DNA of 35,978 bases, taken from the NCBI GenBank assembly GCA_017461045.1, contig JAFTZJ010000021.1, forward strand, positions 1-35,978. Direction: 5' to 3'. The notes below the pieces were generated by a model. That model made no database searches. It worked only from the letters and a program-made list of their open reading frames with translations, and had not been told where the DNA came from. Positions 16,369 through 24,543 of this stretch are shown here, piece after piece (position 1 is the first letter of the stretch; every line of letters begins with the position of its first letter). The stretch is from Lachnospiraceae bacterium (GTDB taxonomy: Bacteria; Bacillota; Clostridia; Lachnospirales; Lachnospiraceae). The translations under genes and the position numbers were made by a program.

Positions 16369-17661
16369 ATGAAAGAATATTTAAATAGAATTGTGGATGA
16401 GGAATTAGAACTTAGACTGGAAGCATTTGGAGCAACGCTTATTGTAGGGCCTAAATGGTGCGGTAAAACGACGACTGCGGAAGAGAGAGCGAATAGTGTG
16501 TTGAAGATGCAGGATCCGGATATGAGAGAGGGATATTTGACTACAGCGAGGACTAAGCCGTCTCTTTTGTTAAAAGGCGATAATCCGCGTCTTATTGATG
16601 AGTGGCAGGAGGCACCGGTTTTATGGGATGCAATAAGGACAGCTGTAGATGATAGGCAAGAAGAAGGATTGTTCATATTGACGGGGTCTACTTCTGTCGA
16701 TGATAAACGAATTCATCATACGGGAACCGGTCGAATTTCCAGATTAAAAATGAGTACAATGAGCTTGTATGAATCAAAAGAGTCAAATGGGCAAATCTCA
16801 TTGAAAGACCTGTTTGATAATCCGAATTTGGATATTGATGGTATCATATCTGATATGAAGGTTGAAGAATTGATTTTTGCAGCGTGCAGAGGTGGTTGGC
16901 CATCTTCATTAAGGAAAAAAAGTAATGAGGCAAAGTTGATAGTTGCAAAAGACTATTTGCGTAATGTGTGTGAGTCGGATATTTCTACAGTGGATGGAGT
17001 GTCACGTAATCCTTTATTAGCAGAACTAATCTTGAAGTCATATGCGCGTAATATTTCGACGTTAGCAAAAAGAAGCGTAATCTATAAAGATGTTAGTGCA
17101 AATGCTGAAAGCATATCACGTTCGACATTTGATGCATATTTGACAGCATTAGAACGATTATTTGTTATTGAGGATGTAGAGGCATGGTGTCCGGCAATAC
17201 GTTCTGCAACTACAATTCGTTCGGGGCAGAAGAGAGAGTTTGTAGACCCTTCTATAGCAGTTGCGGCATTAGGGTTAACACCGGATTATTTAGAAAAAGA
17301 CTTGAAAACATTTGGCTTTATTTTTGAATGTATGTGTATTAGAGATTTGAAAATTTATTCACAAGCATTAAATGGAAAACTCTCATATTATCACGATAGA
17401 TATGACTTGGGAGCAGATGCCGTATTGCATATTGGTGATGGGCGATATGCCTTAATTGAATTCAAGTTAGGGAGTGCAGAGATTGAAGAAGGAGCAAAAC
17501 ATTTATTAAGAATACGTAAACTGGTGAGAGAGTATAATGAAAAGGAAAGACAAGTTCCGCTTAGGGAACCAGATTTGCTCATGGTAATTACAGGTGGAAA
17601 TATGGCCTATACGCGGGATGATGGTGTGAAAATAGTACCTATTGCTTGTTTAAAAAATTAA
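16369..17661 (+). CDS. AAA-family ATPase with C-terminal DUF4143 domain
   Basis: The 430-residue protein has an AAA_14 ATPase domain (about 1-180) with Walker A GPKWCGKTTT and Walker B RLIDEWQEAP, and a sensor-like LTGSTS. A DUF4143 region follows (about 200-420). Near its end, ADAVLHIGDGRYALIEFKLGS (quoted in part as D...EFK) looks like a PD-(D/E)XK nuclease core, which some DUF4143 members keep. Such genes are common, often multicopy, in gut Firmicutes and Bacteroidetes, and their function is not established. It has its own promoter preceded by three 23-bp repeats. Its more A/T-rich codon use differs from flanking pckA, consistent with separate acquisition. Confidence 0.88.
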   Translation: MKEYLNRIVDEELELRLEAFGATLIVGPKWCGKTTTAEERANSVLKMQDPDMREGYLTTARTKPSLLLKGDNPRLIDEWQEAPVLWDAIRTAVDDRQEEGLFILTGSTSVDDKRIHHTGTGRISRLKMSTMSLYESKESNGQISLKDLFDNPNLDIDGIISDMKVEELIFAACRGGWPSSLRKKSNEAKLIVAKDYLRNVCESDISTVDGVSRNPLLAELILKSYARNISTLAKRSVIYKDVSANAESISRSTFDAYLTALERLFVIEDVEAWCPAIRSATTIRSGQKREFVDPSIAVAALGLTPDYLEKDLKTFGFIFECMCIRDLKIYSQALNGKLSYYHDRYDLGADAVLHIGDGRYALIEFKLGSAEIEEGAKHLLRIRKLVREYNEKERQVPLREPDLLMVITGGNMAYTRDDGVKIVPIACLKN

Positions 17662-17696
17662 TCAATATGTAAAAACTGGGGGATGGCTGTAGCGCA

Positions 17697-19088
17697 ATGA
17701 AGAAAAGAATAATTCCATGGATAATCATTATAACAGTTGTTGTGCTGGGAATATCGGCGGCAGGCTTCTATGCATATCGTAATGCGGAAAAGCTCTTTGG
17801 GGTTGGTTTTGATGATATGGTTAGTATGCTTCTGACCGGCAAGGTAGAAAGCACAGAAGACACAGAGGCTTCAGAGGCAATTGAGAATTCTACAGAACAG
17901 AATGTGTTGGATAGTAGTAGAACCTGCGATTCTTATGAGCAATTTGCCAGTGATTCGCTGATTCTGGATCCGAAGTATAGTGCAGTCCGTTCTACCATTT
18001 ACGACAATATGGAGGAGTATTGTCTACAGGGTACGGTGCTTGTAGGTGTAGGGGATGATATTGTATATGTGGAGTCCTTTGGAAAGGCTTCCGAGTGGGA
18101 CGATATTGATAACACCAATACGACCAGATACGGAATTGCATCTTTGTCGAAGTCCTTTACGGCAGCAGCCATTATGCAGCTGCACGAGGAAGGGAAACTG
18201 GATGTAAATGACACCATAGACAAGTATTTTCCGGATTATGCATACGGTAGCGAGATTACTATACTTGAGCTGTTACAGATGCGTTCGGGAATCATTGATT
18301 ATCTGAACGATATGGACGAATATATGACAGTCGAGGATAGTAAGGCCATTTATGAAGCGTATGTTGAAAATGAAGATTGGAAGGGGTTAGATGAATATCC
18401 TTGGACGCGAGAGGATATGTTGAAGAACCTTTACAACAATGATCTGAAGTTTGAACCGGATGAGCGGTACGCATATAGCAATACCAATTATTATTTGCTT
18501 GGATGCATTGTGGAACAGGCATCCGGCATGGACTATGATACATACATTACGGAGAATATTTTGGAGCCATGCCATATGTCCAGCAGTAATCTGGCGCCTA
18601 TGGAGGGAGATGCGATAGGTTATATAAGAAATGAGGGATTTGTATCCAGTAGTCGGGAAACCTTATTTGCTGCCGGCGGAATCCGGTCCAATGCGTTCGA
18701 TATGTTCTCATGGATGCGCAATCTGTCAAAGGGAAATATTATAAGTGAAGAGTCCTTCGCAACCATGATTGATGTGGAGGAAGTGGCAATTAAGAATCAA
18801 CAGTATTATGAAAGAGAGCAGGAACGGCTTCGGGAAGAACTTGGAGAGGAATACGAAGAACCGGAGGTAGACCCGGATTTTGTTCCGATTTATTATGGCT
18901 GTGGGCTTATGGTGACCGGACCGGTGGTTTGGCACAGAGGTTACATAGATGGATTTGCCAGTTATATGTCTGTTGATATGGAAACGGATGTGACGATTAT
19001 TATATTAACCAATACCGGAGAAGAGCGGGTGACTAAGAATCTTGAGGAATTGGTAGAGGATATTCGTGAGGCGATGGATTCGCTTTAA
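17697..19088 (+). CDS. Membrane-anchored serine hydrolase of the beta-lactamase/DD-peptidase family
   Basis: The 463-residue protein has an N-terminal membrane helix (about 5-26) and an acidic linker to about residue 75. A class C-type serine hydrolase domain follows. The catalytic motifs are SLSK (SxxK, in ASLSKSFTAAA), YSN (YxN, in YAYSNTNYYLLG) and HRG (HxG, in VWHRGYIDG). This set fits a penicillin-binding-type carboxypeptidase, D-aminopeptidase or esterase; the motifs cannot separate these. An extracytoplasmic location is predicted. The ribosome binding site is weak (GGGGGATGG, 11 bases away). It follows the AAA gene by 35 bases but is probably unrelated in function. Confidence 0.87.
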   Translation: MKKRIIPWIIIITVVVLGISAAGFYAYRNAEKLFGVGFDDMVSMLLTGKVESTEDTEASEAIENSTEQNVLDSSRTCDSYEQFASDSLILDPKYSAVRSTIYDNMEEYCLQGTVLVGVGDDIVYVESFGKASEWDDIDNTNTTRYGIASLSKSFTAAAIMQLHEEGKLDVNDTIDKYFPDYAYGSEITILELLQMRSGIIDYLNDMDEYMTVEDSKAIYEAYVENEDWKGLDEYPWTREDMLKNLYNNDLKFEPDERYAYSNTNYYLLGCIVEQASGMDYDTYITENILEPCHMSSSNLAPMEGDAIGYIRNEGFVSSSRETLFAAGGIRSNAFDMFSWMRNLSKGNIISEESFATMIDVEEVAIKNQQYYEREQERLREELGEEYEEPEVDPDFVPIYYGCGLMVTGPVVWHRGYIDGFASYMSVDMETDVTIIILTNTGEERVTKNLEELVEDIREAMDSL

Positions 19089-19197
19089 ATTTAACAAAAC
19101 TTAAACATTTTAAATAACATTTGAAAACATTCCCACATTATAATCACCTCATAATCAAAAAACAAGATTGGAATCAAGCGTGTGTAGTAGGAATAAT

Positions 19198-19245
19198 AAA
19201 AGCCTTGCAAGAGAGAGTTTTTCTTCCCATTGCAAGGCTTTTTGA
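19198..19245. terminator. Bidirectional terminator between the convergent hydrolase and DUF885 genes
   Basis: AAAAGCCTTGCAA (19198-19210) pairs with TTGCAAGGCTTTT (19230-19242), 13 bp with a 19-base loop. A/T-runs on both sides let it work in both directions. Confidence 0.85.
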
Positions 19246-19251
19246 ATTCTA

Positions 19252-21045
19252 TTATTTTACGGATTCGATATATTTATCAACCTGTTCCCGCAAGGTAACA
19301 AAATCGCAAGGACCGGTTTCTAAGATTACCTGGTGGTAAGCAACTTCATCGAAGTCCGAACCTAACTGATTAGTTGCATAATCCCGCAATTCTACGAATT
19401 CCAGATATCCTACAAAGTATTGTGGATAGTATCCCGGCTCTTCTACCATCATATCGTATAAATCTTGGGCTACATCGCCGTTGAAGCCGTTCTCGTTCAT
19501 GTATTCCGCCAATTCTTCTACGGTGTATCCATAGTAATTAATATAGATATCAGCCAAACAGCAGAATGCGATATTTTGAAGCTCGCCGGCTACATACATT
19601 TCCCGTACATAGTCGCTATCGTAATTCTCATAAGTTACCCAGTTGTAAGAACGCATTTCTACATACATAGCCCAACCTTCATCGTATCCAAGGAAGCTTA
19701 ACATATCCCGGATTGGATATGGGTCTGTAGAAAGGAAATAAGTCATTTGGTACAAATGTCCCGGATATCCCTCGTGGGCATACATAGCAGAAAGTGCACC
19801 GGAACCGCCGTTGTCTTCGCTGCGGTTTACCTGAATAACACCCTGTGTATAGTCATCGATACAAGGGGTTACGCAGAATGCCGGAGAAACAATGTCTGCA
19901 ATGGCAGGATCAATGTCGCTAATGGTATAAGTAACTGCCGGTGGTGTTGGGAACTCGCCGTTCATTTCCTGCTTAAAATACTCTAAGAAGCTGGCAGGCT
20001 CTGACATACCCTCTACTACGAAGTTCTCATCTCCATAATATTCGTAAAGAACATCCGGAGCATTTTCATAAACATCATAGGTCATGTTGGTAGAATCCTC
20101 TAATACAGCTTCCAACATTTTTTCCATTTCTTCAATGGTCTTTGGAGAACCGGTCTTGTGAGAAACAATGTACTCATAGTATTCTTTACCGTCCTCGTAG
20201 TTGCAGATGCCGCCGCGGTCTTCGCTTAAGCCCTTCAAACCATTTAACTCGTCTATCATCATTTCATAAGCCGGAATTACGGTGTTGAGAACGATGTTGC
20301 GGTTCTGGTCCTTGTAGGAAGCTCGCTCGGTGTCGCTTAAGCCTTCCATAGCATCGATACGGTTATCAAAGGTAGTAATCAAATAATTGTCATCGGTATG
20401 AGTTAAGAAATCCTCGCATTGCTCTACCGCATCTTCAATGGCACCATCTGACATGCCGTAGCCTTCTGAAGTACGGAAAATCTCATAGTCGATGCAATAA
20501 TCAAAATAATCATCCATTTGGTCCATAAGTGCCAGATAATCCTCTACATCATCTGTGGAATAGAATTCATAGAGGGACATGTTCAGTGGCATATTACTCT
20601 GAACACCGGTTACCTGTCCGAATACGGTACCCTGATAATTGCAATCCTTCATGGACAATTCTTTCTCCATATAGCGGTGGAGAATGTCGTAGGTCAACTG
20701 CTGCTTTTCATCTAATCGATTGTAATTAAAAGATTCCAATTCTGCGAAGGTTGCTTCCAGGTCTTCCCAGTCTTCTTCGTCATTTGAAAAGTCCCGGTCC
20801 TCTAAATCTCCAAAGGTTGGCTCCATATCTTCAATACCATAAGCTGCCGGGTCCTTAAGTGTAAAATGAAGATTCAGTGTGTTATCGGTAACTTCTTCAA
20901 TAAATAATTCTTCCAAGAATTCGTCAAAATCTGCATTCGGCGTAGAAGCAACGCCGGTGGTTTTGTTGCATCCGGAAATGGAAAGAAGCAGTAATCCGCT
21001 CAAGGAAAGCGCAAGGATACGCTTCGTATATTTTTTTAATTTCAT
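19252..21045 (-). CDS. DUF885-family lipoprotein, probable metallopeptidase-like
   Basis: The 597-residue product has a lipoprotein signal peptide (MKLKKYTKRILALSL... with lipobox SISGC). A large alpha-helical domain follows. The signature YAHEGYPGHLYQ (HExxxGH) is the conserved metal-site motif of DUF885, a family related in fold to gluzincin peptidases. It should be attached to the outer face of the membrane. Substrate unknown. I start at the ATG preceded by AAAGGAGT at good spacing; a reading extended 37 codons upstream lacks a ribosome binding site and would spoil the signal peptide. Confidence 0.85.
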   Translation of the reverse strand: MKLKKYTKRILALSLSGLLLLSISGCNKTTGVASTPNADFDEFLEELFIEEVTDNTLNLHFTLKDPAAYGIEDMEPTFGDLEDRDFSNDEEDWEDLEATFAELESFNYNRLDEKQQLTYDILHRYMEKELSMKDCNYQGTVFGQVTGVQSNMPLNMSLYEFYSTDDVEDYLALMDQMDDYFDYCIDYEIFRTSEGYGMSDGAIEDAVEQCEDFLTHTDDNYLITTFDNRIDAMEGLSDTERASYKDQNRNIVLNTVIPAYEMMIDELNGLKGLSEDRGGICNYEDGKEYYEYIVSHKTGSPKTIEEMEKMLEAVLEDSTNMTYDVYENAPDVLYEYYGDENFVVEGMSEPASFLEYFKQEMNGEFPTPPAVTYTISDIDPAIADIVSPAFCVTPCIDDYTQGVIQVNRSEDNGGSGALSAMYAHEGYPGHLYQMTYFLSTDPYPIRDMLSFLGYDEGWAMYVEMRSYNWVTYENYDSDYVREMYVAGELQNIAFCCLADIYINYYGYTVEELAEYMNENGFNGDVAQDLYDMMVEEPGYYPQYFVGYLEFVELRDYATNQLGSDFDEVAYHQVILETGPCDFVTLREQVDKYIESVK

Positions 21046-21088
21046 AATGACTCCTTTTCTAATTTGCGTTAGCAAGTTCATATATTTG

Positions 21089-21094
21089 ATTATA
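21089..21094 (-). promoter_or_regulatory. -10 element for the DUF885 lipoprotein gene
   Basis: On the minus strand a perfect TATAAT lies about 45 bases before the start. TTGTTT is 17 bases upstream of it, a weak -35. Confidence 0.5.
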
Positions 21095-21244
21095 CGCATA
21101 TCTATAAGAAAAAACAACAATTTCTGTAATGGAATAGGGAATGAAAAGCAAAGCACTCATTTCGGGAAAATCCGGTAGAAATAGTGGAAATGTTTCAAAC
21201 GATTTGATAAAATAATAGAAACTTGTTTAAGAGAAGGTATAAAA

Positions 21245-22195
21245 ATGAATGTATTGATTATTGGCGCCGGTGCAATTGGAATTGCGGTTGGTGCATCTTT
21301 GGAAAGTCAAGGGGTGTCTGTGGATTTTCTTGCCAGAGGTACTACTTTGGAGGCAATCAAAAATCAGGGAGTAGGCAGAACCGGATTATTTGGTGATTAT
21401 AGCTGCAAGGCAGGTGCGGTAGGCGCGTTTGCTTCCTACCAGGAGCTTCCGGCAGATGCGTATGATTATGTAATTGTCAGTGCCAAAACCATGGCAAATG
21501 AAGAAATCAGCCAGAAGCTTTGGACGGCAAGAGCATGCATGAAGAAAACAGGAAAAATTGTTATTATGCAGAATGGTTGGGGAAATGATGTGCCTTATTT
21601 GACAAATTTCCCGGTAGAGCAGGTATATAATGCAAGAGTCATTACCGGTTTTCAGCGGACAAGTCCGAATATCAGTAACATTACGGTACATACGGCACCG
21701 GTGTTATTGGGTTCCTTGCATGGCTGCAATCAGGACTGTATGGTGCCGTTACAGCAGGCCATGAATGCAGGCGGTATTCCGACGGAGGTTACAGATGAAG
21801 TAGGAAAATACTTATGGGCGAAGATGCTTTACAATACGACCTTAAATCCATTAGGGGCAATTCTTGGTGTGAATTATGGGCGGTTAATGGAATCGGAGTC
21901 CTCAAAAGCGATTATGGACTTATTAATTGAAGAAACCTTTGCGGTAATTCAGGCAGCAGGGTATACAACCAATTGGGAATGTGCAGAGGAATACAAAACA
22001 GTATTCTATGACAAACTAATTCCGGATACCTATAATCATCGGGCTTCTACTCTGCAGGACATCGAGAAGAAACAAAAGACCGAGATTGATACCTTGAATG
22101 GTTGCATTGTAAAGCTGGCAAAGGAGCATGGAGTTCCGGTGCCGACGCATGAAATGATTGTGCGATTGATTCATAGTATCGAGGATAATTTTTAA
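21245..22195 (+). CDS. panE: Ketopantoate reductase family protein (PanE/ApbA)
   Basis: The 316-residue NADPH-dependent reductase starts with the nucleotide-binding MNVLIIGAGAIGIAVG. The catalytic Lys lies in KYLWAKMLYNTTLNPLGA, and the C-terminal STLQDIEKKQKTEIDTLNG (quoted in part) holds the Ser and Glu used by PanE. The reaction would be 2-dehydropantoate to pantoate for coenzyme A synthesis. Many paralogues in Firmicutes act on other 2-oxo acids, and no panB or panC is nearby, so the symbol is provisional. The SDR gene follows after 58 bases, suggesting a two-gene unit of reductases. The ribosome binding site is AGAAGG. Confidence 0.75.
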   Translation: MNVLIIGAGAIGIAVGASLESQGVSVDFLARGTTLEAIKNQGVGRTGLFGDYSCKAGAVGAFASYQELPADAYDYVIVSAKTMANEEISQKLWTARACMKKTGKIVIMQNGWGNDVPYLTNFPVEQVYNARVITGFQRTSPNISNITVHTAPVLLGSLHGCNQDCMVPLQQAMNAGGIPTEVTDEVGKYLWAKMLYNTTLNPLGAILGVNYGRLMESESSKAIMDLLIEETFAVIQAAGYTTNWECAEEYKTVFYDKLIPDTYNHRASTLQDIEKKQKTEIDTLNGCIVKLAKEHGVPVPTHEMIVRLIHSIEDNF

Positions 22196-22200
22196 TCTTA

Positions 22201-22214
22201 AGAGCGTTAGCTCT
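22201..22214 (+). promoter_or_regulatory. Small dyad between the two reductase genes
   Basis: AGAGC-GTTA-GCTCT forms a 5-bp hairpin just after the PanE-like gene, without a T-run. It may be an mRNA-processing or stabilising hairpin; it may also be chance. Confidence 0.25.
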
Positions 22215-22253
22215 GGACGATAAAGAACATTCAATTAGAAAGGGGTTACAATT

Positions 22254-23054
22254 ATGGGATTTTTAACAGGAAAAACAGCGATTATTACAGGTGCAGGACG
22301 GGCTGTGTTAAGCGACGGAAGATGCGGTTCCATCGGATATGGTATTGCAACTGCATATGCGAAGGAGGGCGCAAATCTGGTTATTACCGGACGTAATGTG
22401 AAGAAGCTGGAGGATGCCAAGGAAGAATTGGAACGCTTATATGGCATTCAGGTGCTTGCAGTGCAGGCAGATGTTTCGGCAGATTCAGATAATGAAGCAG
22501 TGGTAGCCAATGTAGTAAAGCAGGCCATTGACACCTTCGGACGTATCGATGTATTGATTAATAATGCGCAGGCATCTGCTTCCGGTGTGACGTTAGCAGA
22601 TCATACAACGGAGCAGTTTAATCTTGCAATGTATTCCGGCTTGTATGCGGCATTTTACTATATGAAAGCATGTTATCCATACTTGAAGGAAAGTCAGGGC
22701 TCCGTTATTAATTTTGCTTCCGGTGCCGGCTTATTCGGTAATTTTGGACAGTGTGCTTATGCAGCAGCCAAGGAAGGTATTCGTGGCTTAAGCCGTGTGG
22801 CGGCTACAGAATGGAGCCGGGATGGAATTAATGTAAATGTGATTTGTCCATTGGCTTGGACGGCACAGCTTGAGCAGTTCCAGATGGCTTATCCGGATGC
22901 ATTTGAGAAAAATGTACACACACCACCAATGGGACACTTTGGTGATTCGGAATTAGAAATCGGACGGGTTTGTGTGCAGCTGGCTTCTCCGGACTTCAAG
23001 TACATGACCGGTGAGACCATTACCTTGGAAGGCGGATTGGGTCAGAGACCATAA
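22254..23054 (+). CDS. Short-chain dehydrogenase/reductase (SDR)
   Basis: The 266-residue classical SDR begins with the Rossmann strand KTAIITGAGRAV. An insertion of about seven residues (LSDGRCG) separates the glycine motif from GYGIATAYA. ITGR after strand 2 suggests NADP(H). NNAQAS is the usual NNAG variant. The catalytic Ser (FASGAG) and Tyr/Lys (YAAAKEG) are present. The end ITLEGGLGQRP is family-typical. The substrate cannot be read from sequence. The ribosome binding site is AAAGGGG. Confidence 0.87.
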   Translation: MGFLTGKTAIITGAGRAVLSDGRCGSIGYGIATAYAKEGANLVITGRNVKKLEDAKEELERLYGIQVLAVQADVSADSDNEAVVANVVKQAIDTFGRIDVLINNAQASASGVTLADHTTEQFNLAMYSGLYAAFYYMKACYPYLKESQGSVINFASGAGLFGNFGQCAYAAAKEGIRGLSRVAATEWSRDGINVNVICPLAWTAQLEQFQMAYPDAFEKNVHTPPMGHFGDSELEIGRVCVQLASPDFKYMTGETITLEGGLGQRP

Positions 23055-23094
23055 TTGAATTGAAAATATGAATATTTAGTGTAAGCGTAAAATG

Positions 23095-23132
23095 CCCTGC
23101 ATATTAGAATCAGAGAATATGCAGGGTGTTTT
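23095..23132 (+). terminator. Terminator after the SDR gene
   Basis: CCCTGCATATT (23095-23105) pairs perfectly with AATATGCAGGG (23116-23126), followed by TGTTTTG. Confidence 0.85.
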
Positions 23133-23143
23133 GTAATTTTGAG

Positions 23144-23172
23144 TTGTAATTTATTATTTTACGTGTTATAAT
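23144..23172 (+). promoter_or_regulatory. Promoter of the Rpn-type nuclease gene
   Basis: TTGTAA (23144-23149) and TATAAT (23167-23172) have a 17-base spacer. The leader to the ATG is about 135 bases and contains three dyads. Confidence 0.6.
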
Positions 23173-23177
23173 TAAGA

Positions 23178-23283
23178 TGCTTCGAAGCAAGAAAATTCTT
23201 ATGGAACCGATTCGGTTCATTTTTCCAAATTTATTTTAGAATAAATATCTGTGAGAATTCTGCAGGTTTGGCAGATGTTTATT
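23178..23283 (+). repeat. Three consecutive dyads in the leader of the Rpn-type gene
   Basis: The palindrome TGCTTCGAAGCA (23178-23189) comes first. GAACCGA-T-TCGGTTC (23204-23218) is followed by a T-run and resembles a small terminator. A 12-bp stem, AATAAATATCTG (23240-23251) with CAGATGTTTATT (23272-23283), lies just before the ribosome binding site. Confidence 0.65.
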
Positions 23284-23310
23284 TCATGTTAAATGAAAGG
23301 AGATTTGCCT

Positions 23311-24183
23311 ATGGCAGAAAGTATATACCAGATTTATGACAAAATATTTAAAAAGATACTTACGTTATCTTCAAAGGCTGTAATTAATTTAATTAATGGT
23401 TTGTTCGATACCGAGTATCCTACAGATAGTGAGATTACTTATAATTGGACAGAGTTTGAAGATGATGAATTACGAAAGGTGTTGGCTGATACAATTATCA
23501 CAATTAATGGTTGTCATTGTTATCATATGGAGGCACAGATGACTATTGATGAGGATATTATATTTCGTGTATTTGATTATGGTTATCAGCATGCTTGTCG
23601 AAATAATCAAAAGGAGAAGGATAGTTGTTGTCTGGTATTCCCTGAACCGAAAATTATTTATCTTTGTGCTGATAATTCTATGCCGGAGCAATATACTTTG
23701 AAATTGGATTTTCGAAATCAGGGTTATTTTGAGTATAAAGTTAGTGTGTTAAATTATCAGGAAATATCCATGGAAGAATTAAATAATAAAAAGATGGTAA
23801 TACTAATTCCGTTTTCGTTGCTACGGTTAAGAAATGCTTTGAAAAGAGATCGAACACCAGAGAAACTATTCCAATTGAAAACTTTGATTCAAGATGGTAT
23901 AATAGGAAGCATAAATAAAAACGTAAAGGTTGGAAATATTACTCCGGAAGATGCGAGAAGATTGTACCGACTAACACATAAGTTATATGACCATCTTTAT
24001 GCTCATTATAGTGAGATGGAGGAGTTGAATGAAATGACGGACGAATCATTAATGTTGGATATTGATATCATTGAGAAGGAACATGAGAAGGAATTAGAAG
24101 AGAAGGACAGGATAATAGCAGAACTGGAGAAACAAGTTATAGACTTGAAAAAACAGATTGAAGAAAATAAATTGAATTCTTGA
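23311..24183 (+). CDS. Rpn/PD-(D/E)XK family nuclease-like protein
   Basis: The 290-residue protein starts like other Rpn/transposase_31-related proteins (IYDKIFKKILTLSSKAVINL). The nuclease core is visible as LADTIITIN followed by HMEAQMTID, that is Asp then ExQ, the metal site. The C-terminal about 45 residues are a charged coiled coil (EKEHEKELEEKDRI...). Relatives of this family promote recombination or are remnants of mobile DNA and are often multicopy in Lachnospiraceae. The start with AAAGGAGA upstream gives 290 residues. Its TGA stop lies inside the -35 hexamer of the metG promoter. It has more A/T-rich codons than its neighbours. No terminal repeats typical of an insertion sequence were found. 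Confidence 0.82.
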   Translation: MAESIYQIYDKIFKKILTLSSKAVINLINGLFDTEYPTDSEITYNWTEFEDDELRKVLADTIITINGCHCYHMEAQMTIDEDIIFRVFDYGYQHACRNNQKEKDSCCLVFPEPKIIYLCADNSMPEQYTLKLDFRNQGYFEYKVSVLNYQEISMEELNNKKMVILIPFSLLRLRNALKRDRTPEKLFQLKTLIQDGIIGSINKNVKVGNITPEDARRLYRLTHKLYDHLYAHYSEMEELNEMTDESLMLDIDIIEKEHEKELEEKDRIIAELEKQVIDLKKQIEENKLNS

Positions 24184-24208
24184 CACAGCAAATTTGGACA
24201 GGTATACT
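24180..24208 (+). promoter_or_regulatory. Promoter of the metG T-box transcript
   Basis: TTGACA (24180-24185) and TATACT (24203-24208) have a 17-base spacer, near-consensus. The -35 includes the stop codon of the nuclease gene. Confidence 0.85.
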
Positions 24209-24264
24209 ACTTATTAGTAACGCGTAGATACAGGTAATGTATCATTGCAATAATTCAATAACTA

Positions 24265-24522
24265 CACGCAAGGAAGAGAAGAGTACGTAAGAAGGACATT
24301 TACAGAGAATCTGGATGGCTGAGAACAGAGAATGAAGAGCTTATGGAAGATGGTCTTGGAGCGTTGGGCGTGAGCATATGTTAGCGTCCGATGGGAGCAC
24401 CCATTATAGTGCAGAACTGTAATTGCAGTTCCTGAGTCTGGCATCGTGAGGTGTCAGAGAATTAAAGTGGTACCACGGGATTATACTCGTCTTTAAGATG
24501 TTTCTTAAAGGCGAGTTTTTTT
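24265..24522 (+). promoter_or_regulatory. T-box leader (tRNA-Met-sensing) controlling metG
   Basis: The conserved T-box (ATTAAAGTGGTACCACGGG, about 24461-24479) is unmistakable. Its TGGT can pair with the ACCA end of uncharged tRNA. A terminator follows: 24485-24498 pairs with 24503-24516 (one G-U) and then a T-run to 24522. Stem I can be built from CACGC (24265-24269) with GCGTG (24368-24372). An AGTA loop-E motif lies at 24282-24285, and CGTAAG (24286-24291) pairs with CTTATG (24340-24345). The specifier side then reads GAAGATGG (24346-24353), placing Met codon ATG at 24350-24352. The specifier position is my hand-fold; the T-box itself is certain. It lets metG be read through when tRNA-Met is uncharged. 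Confidence 0.93.
24485..24522 (+). terminator. T-box-controlled intrinsic terminator before metG
   Basis: A 14-bp stem, loop TGTT, and a seven-T run. It competes with the antiterminator that contains the T-box sequence. Confidence 0.9.
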
Positions 24523-24543
24523 ATGATTAGGAGGAGAAGGAAA

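Noticed and set aside
23144-24183. Intact insertion sequence around the Rpn-type gene
   Set aside because: No terminal inverted repeats bounding the gene and no target duplication could be found by eye; only a nuclease-like gene is called.
24523-24543. Upstream ATG as the metG start
   Set aside because: It abuts the terminator T-run and precedes the AGGAGGAG site that serves the ATG at 24544, where the normal MetRS N-terminus begins.
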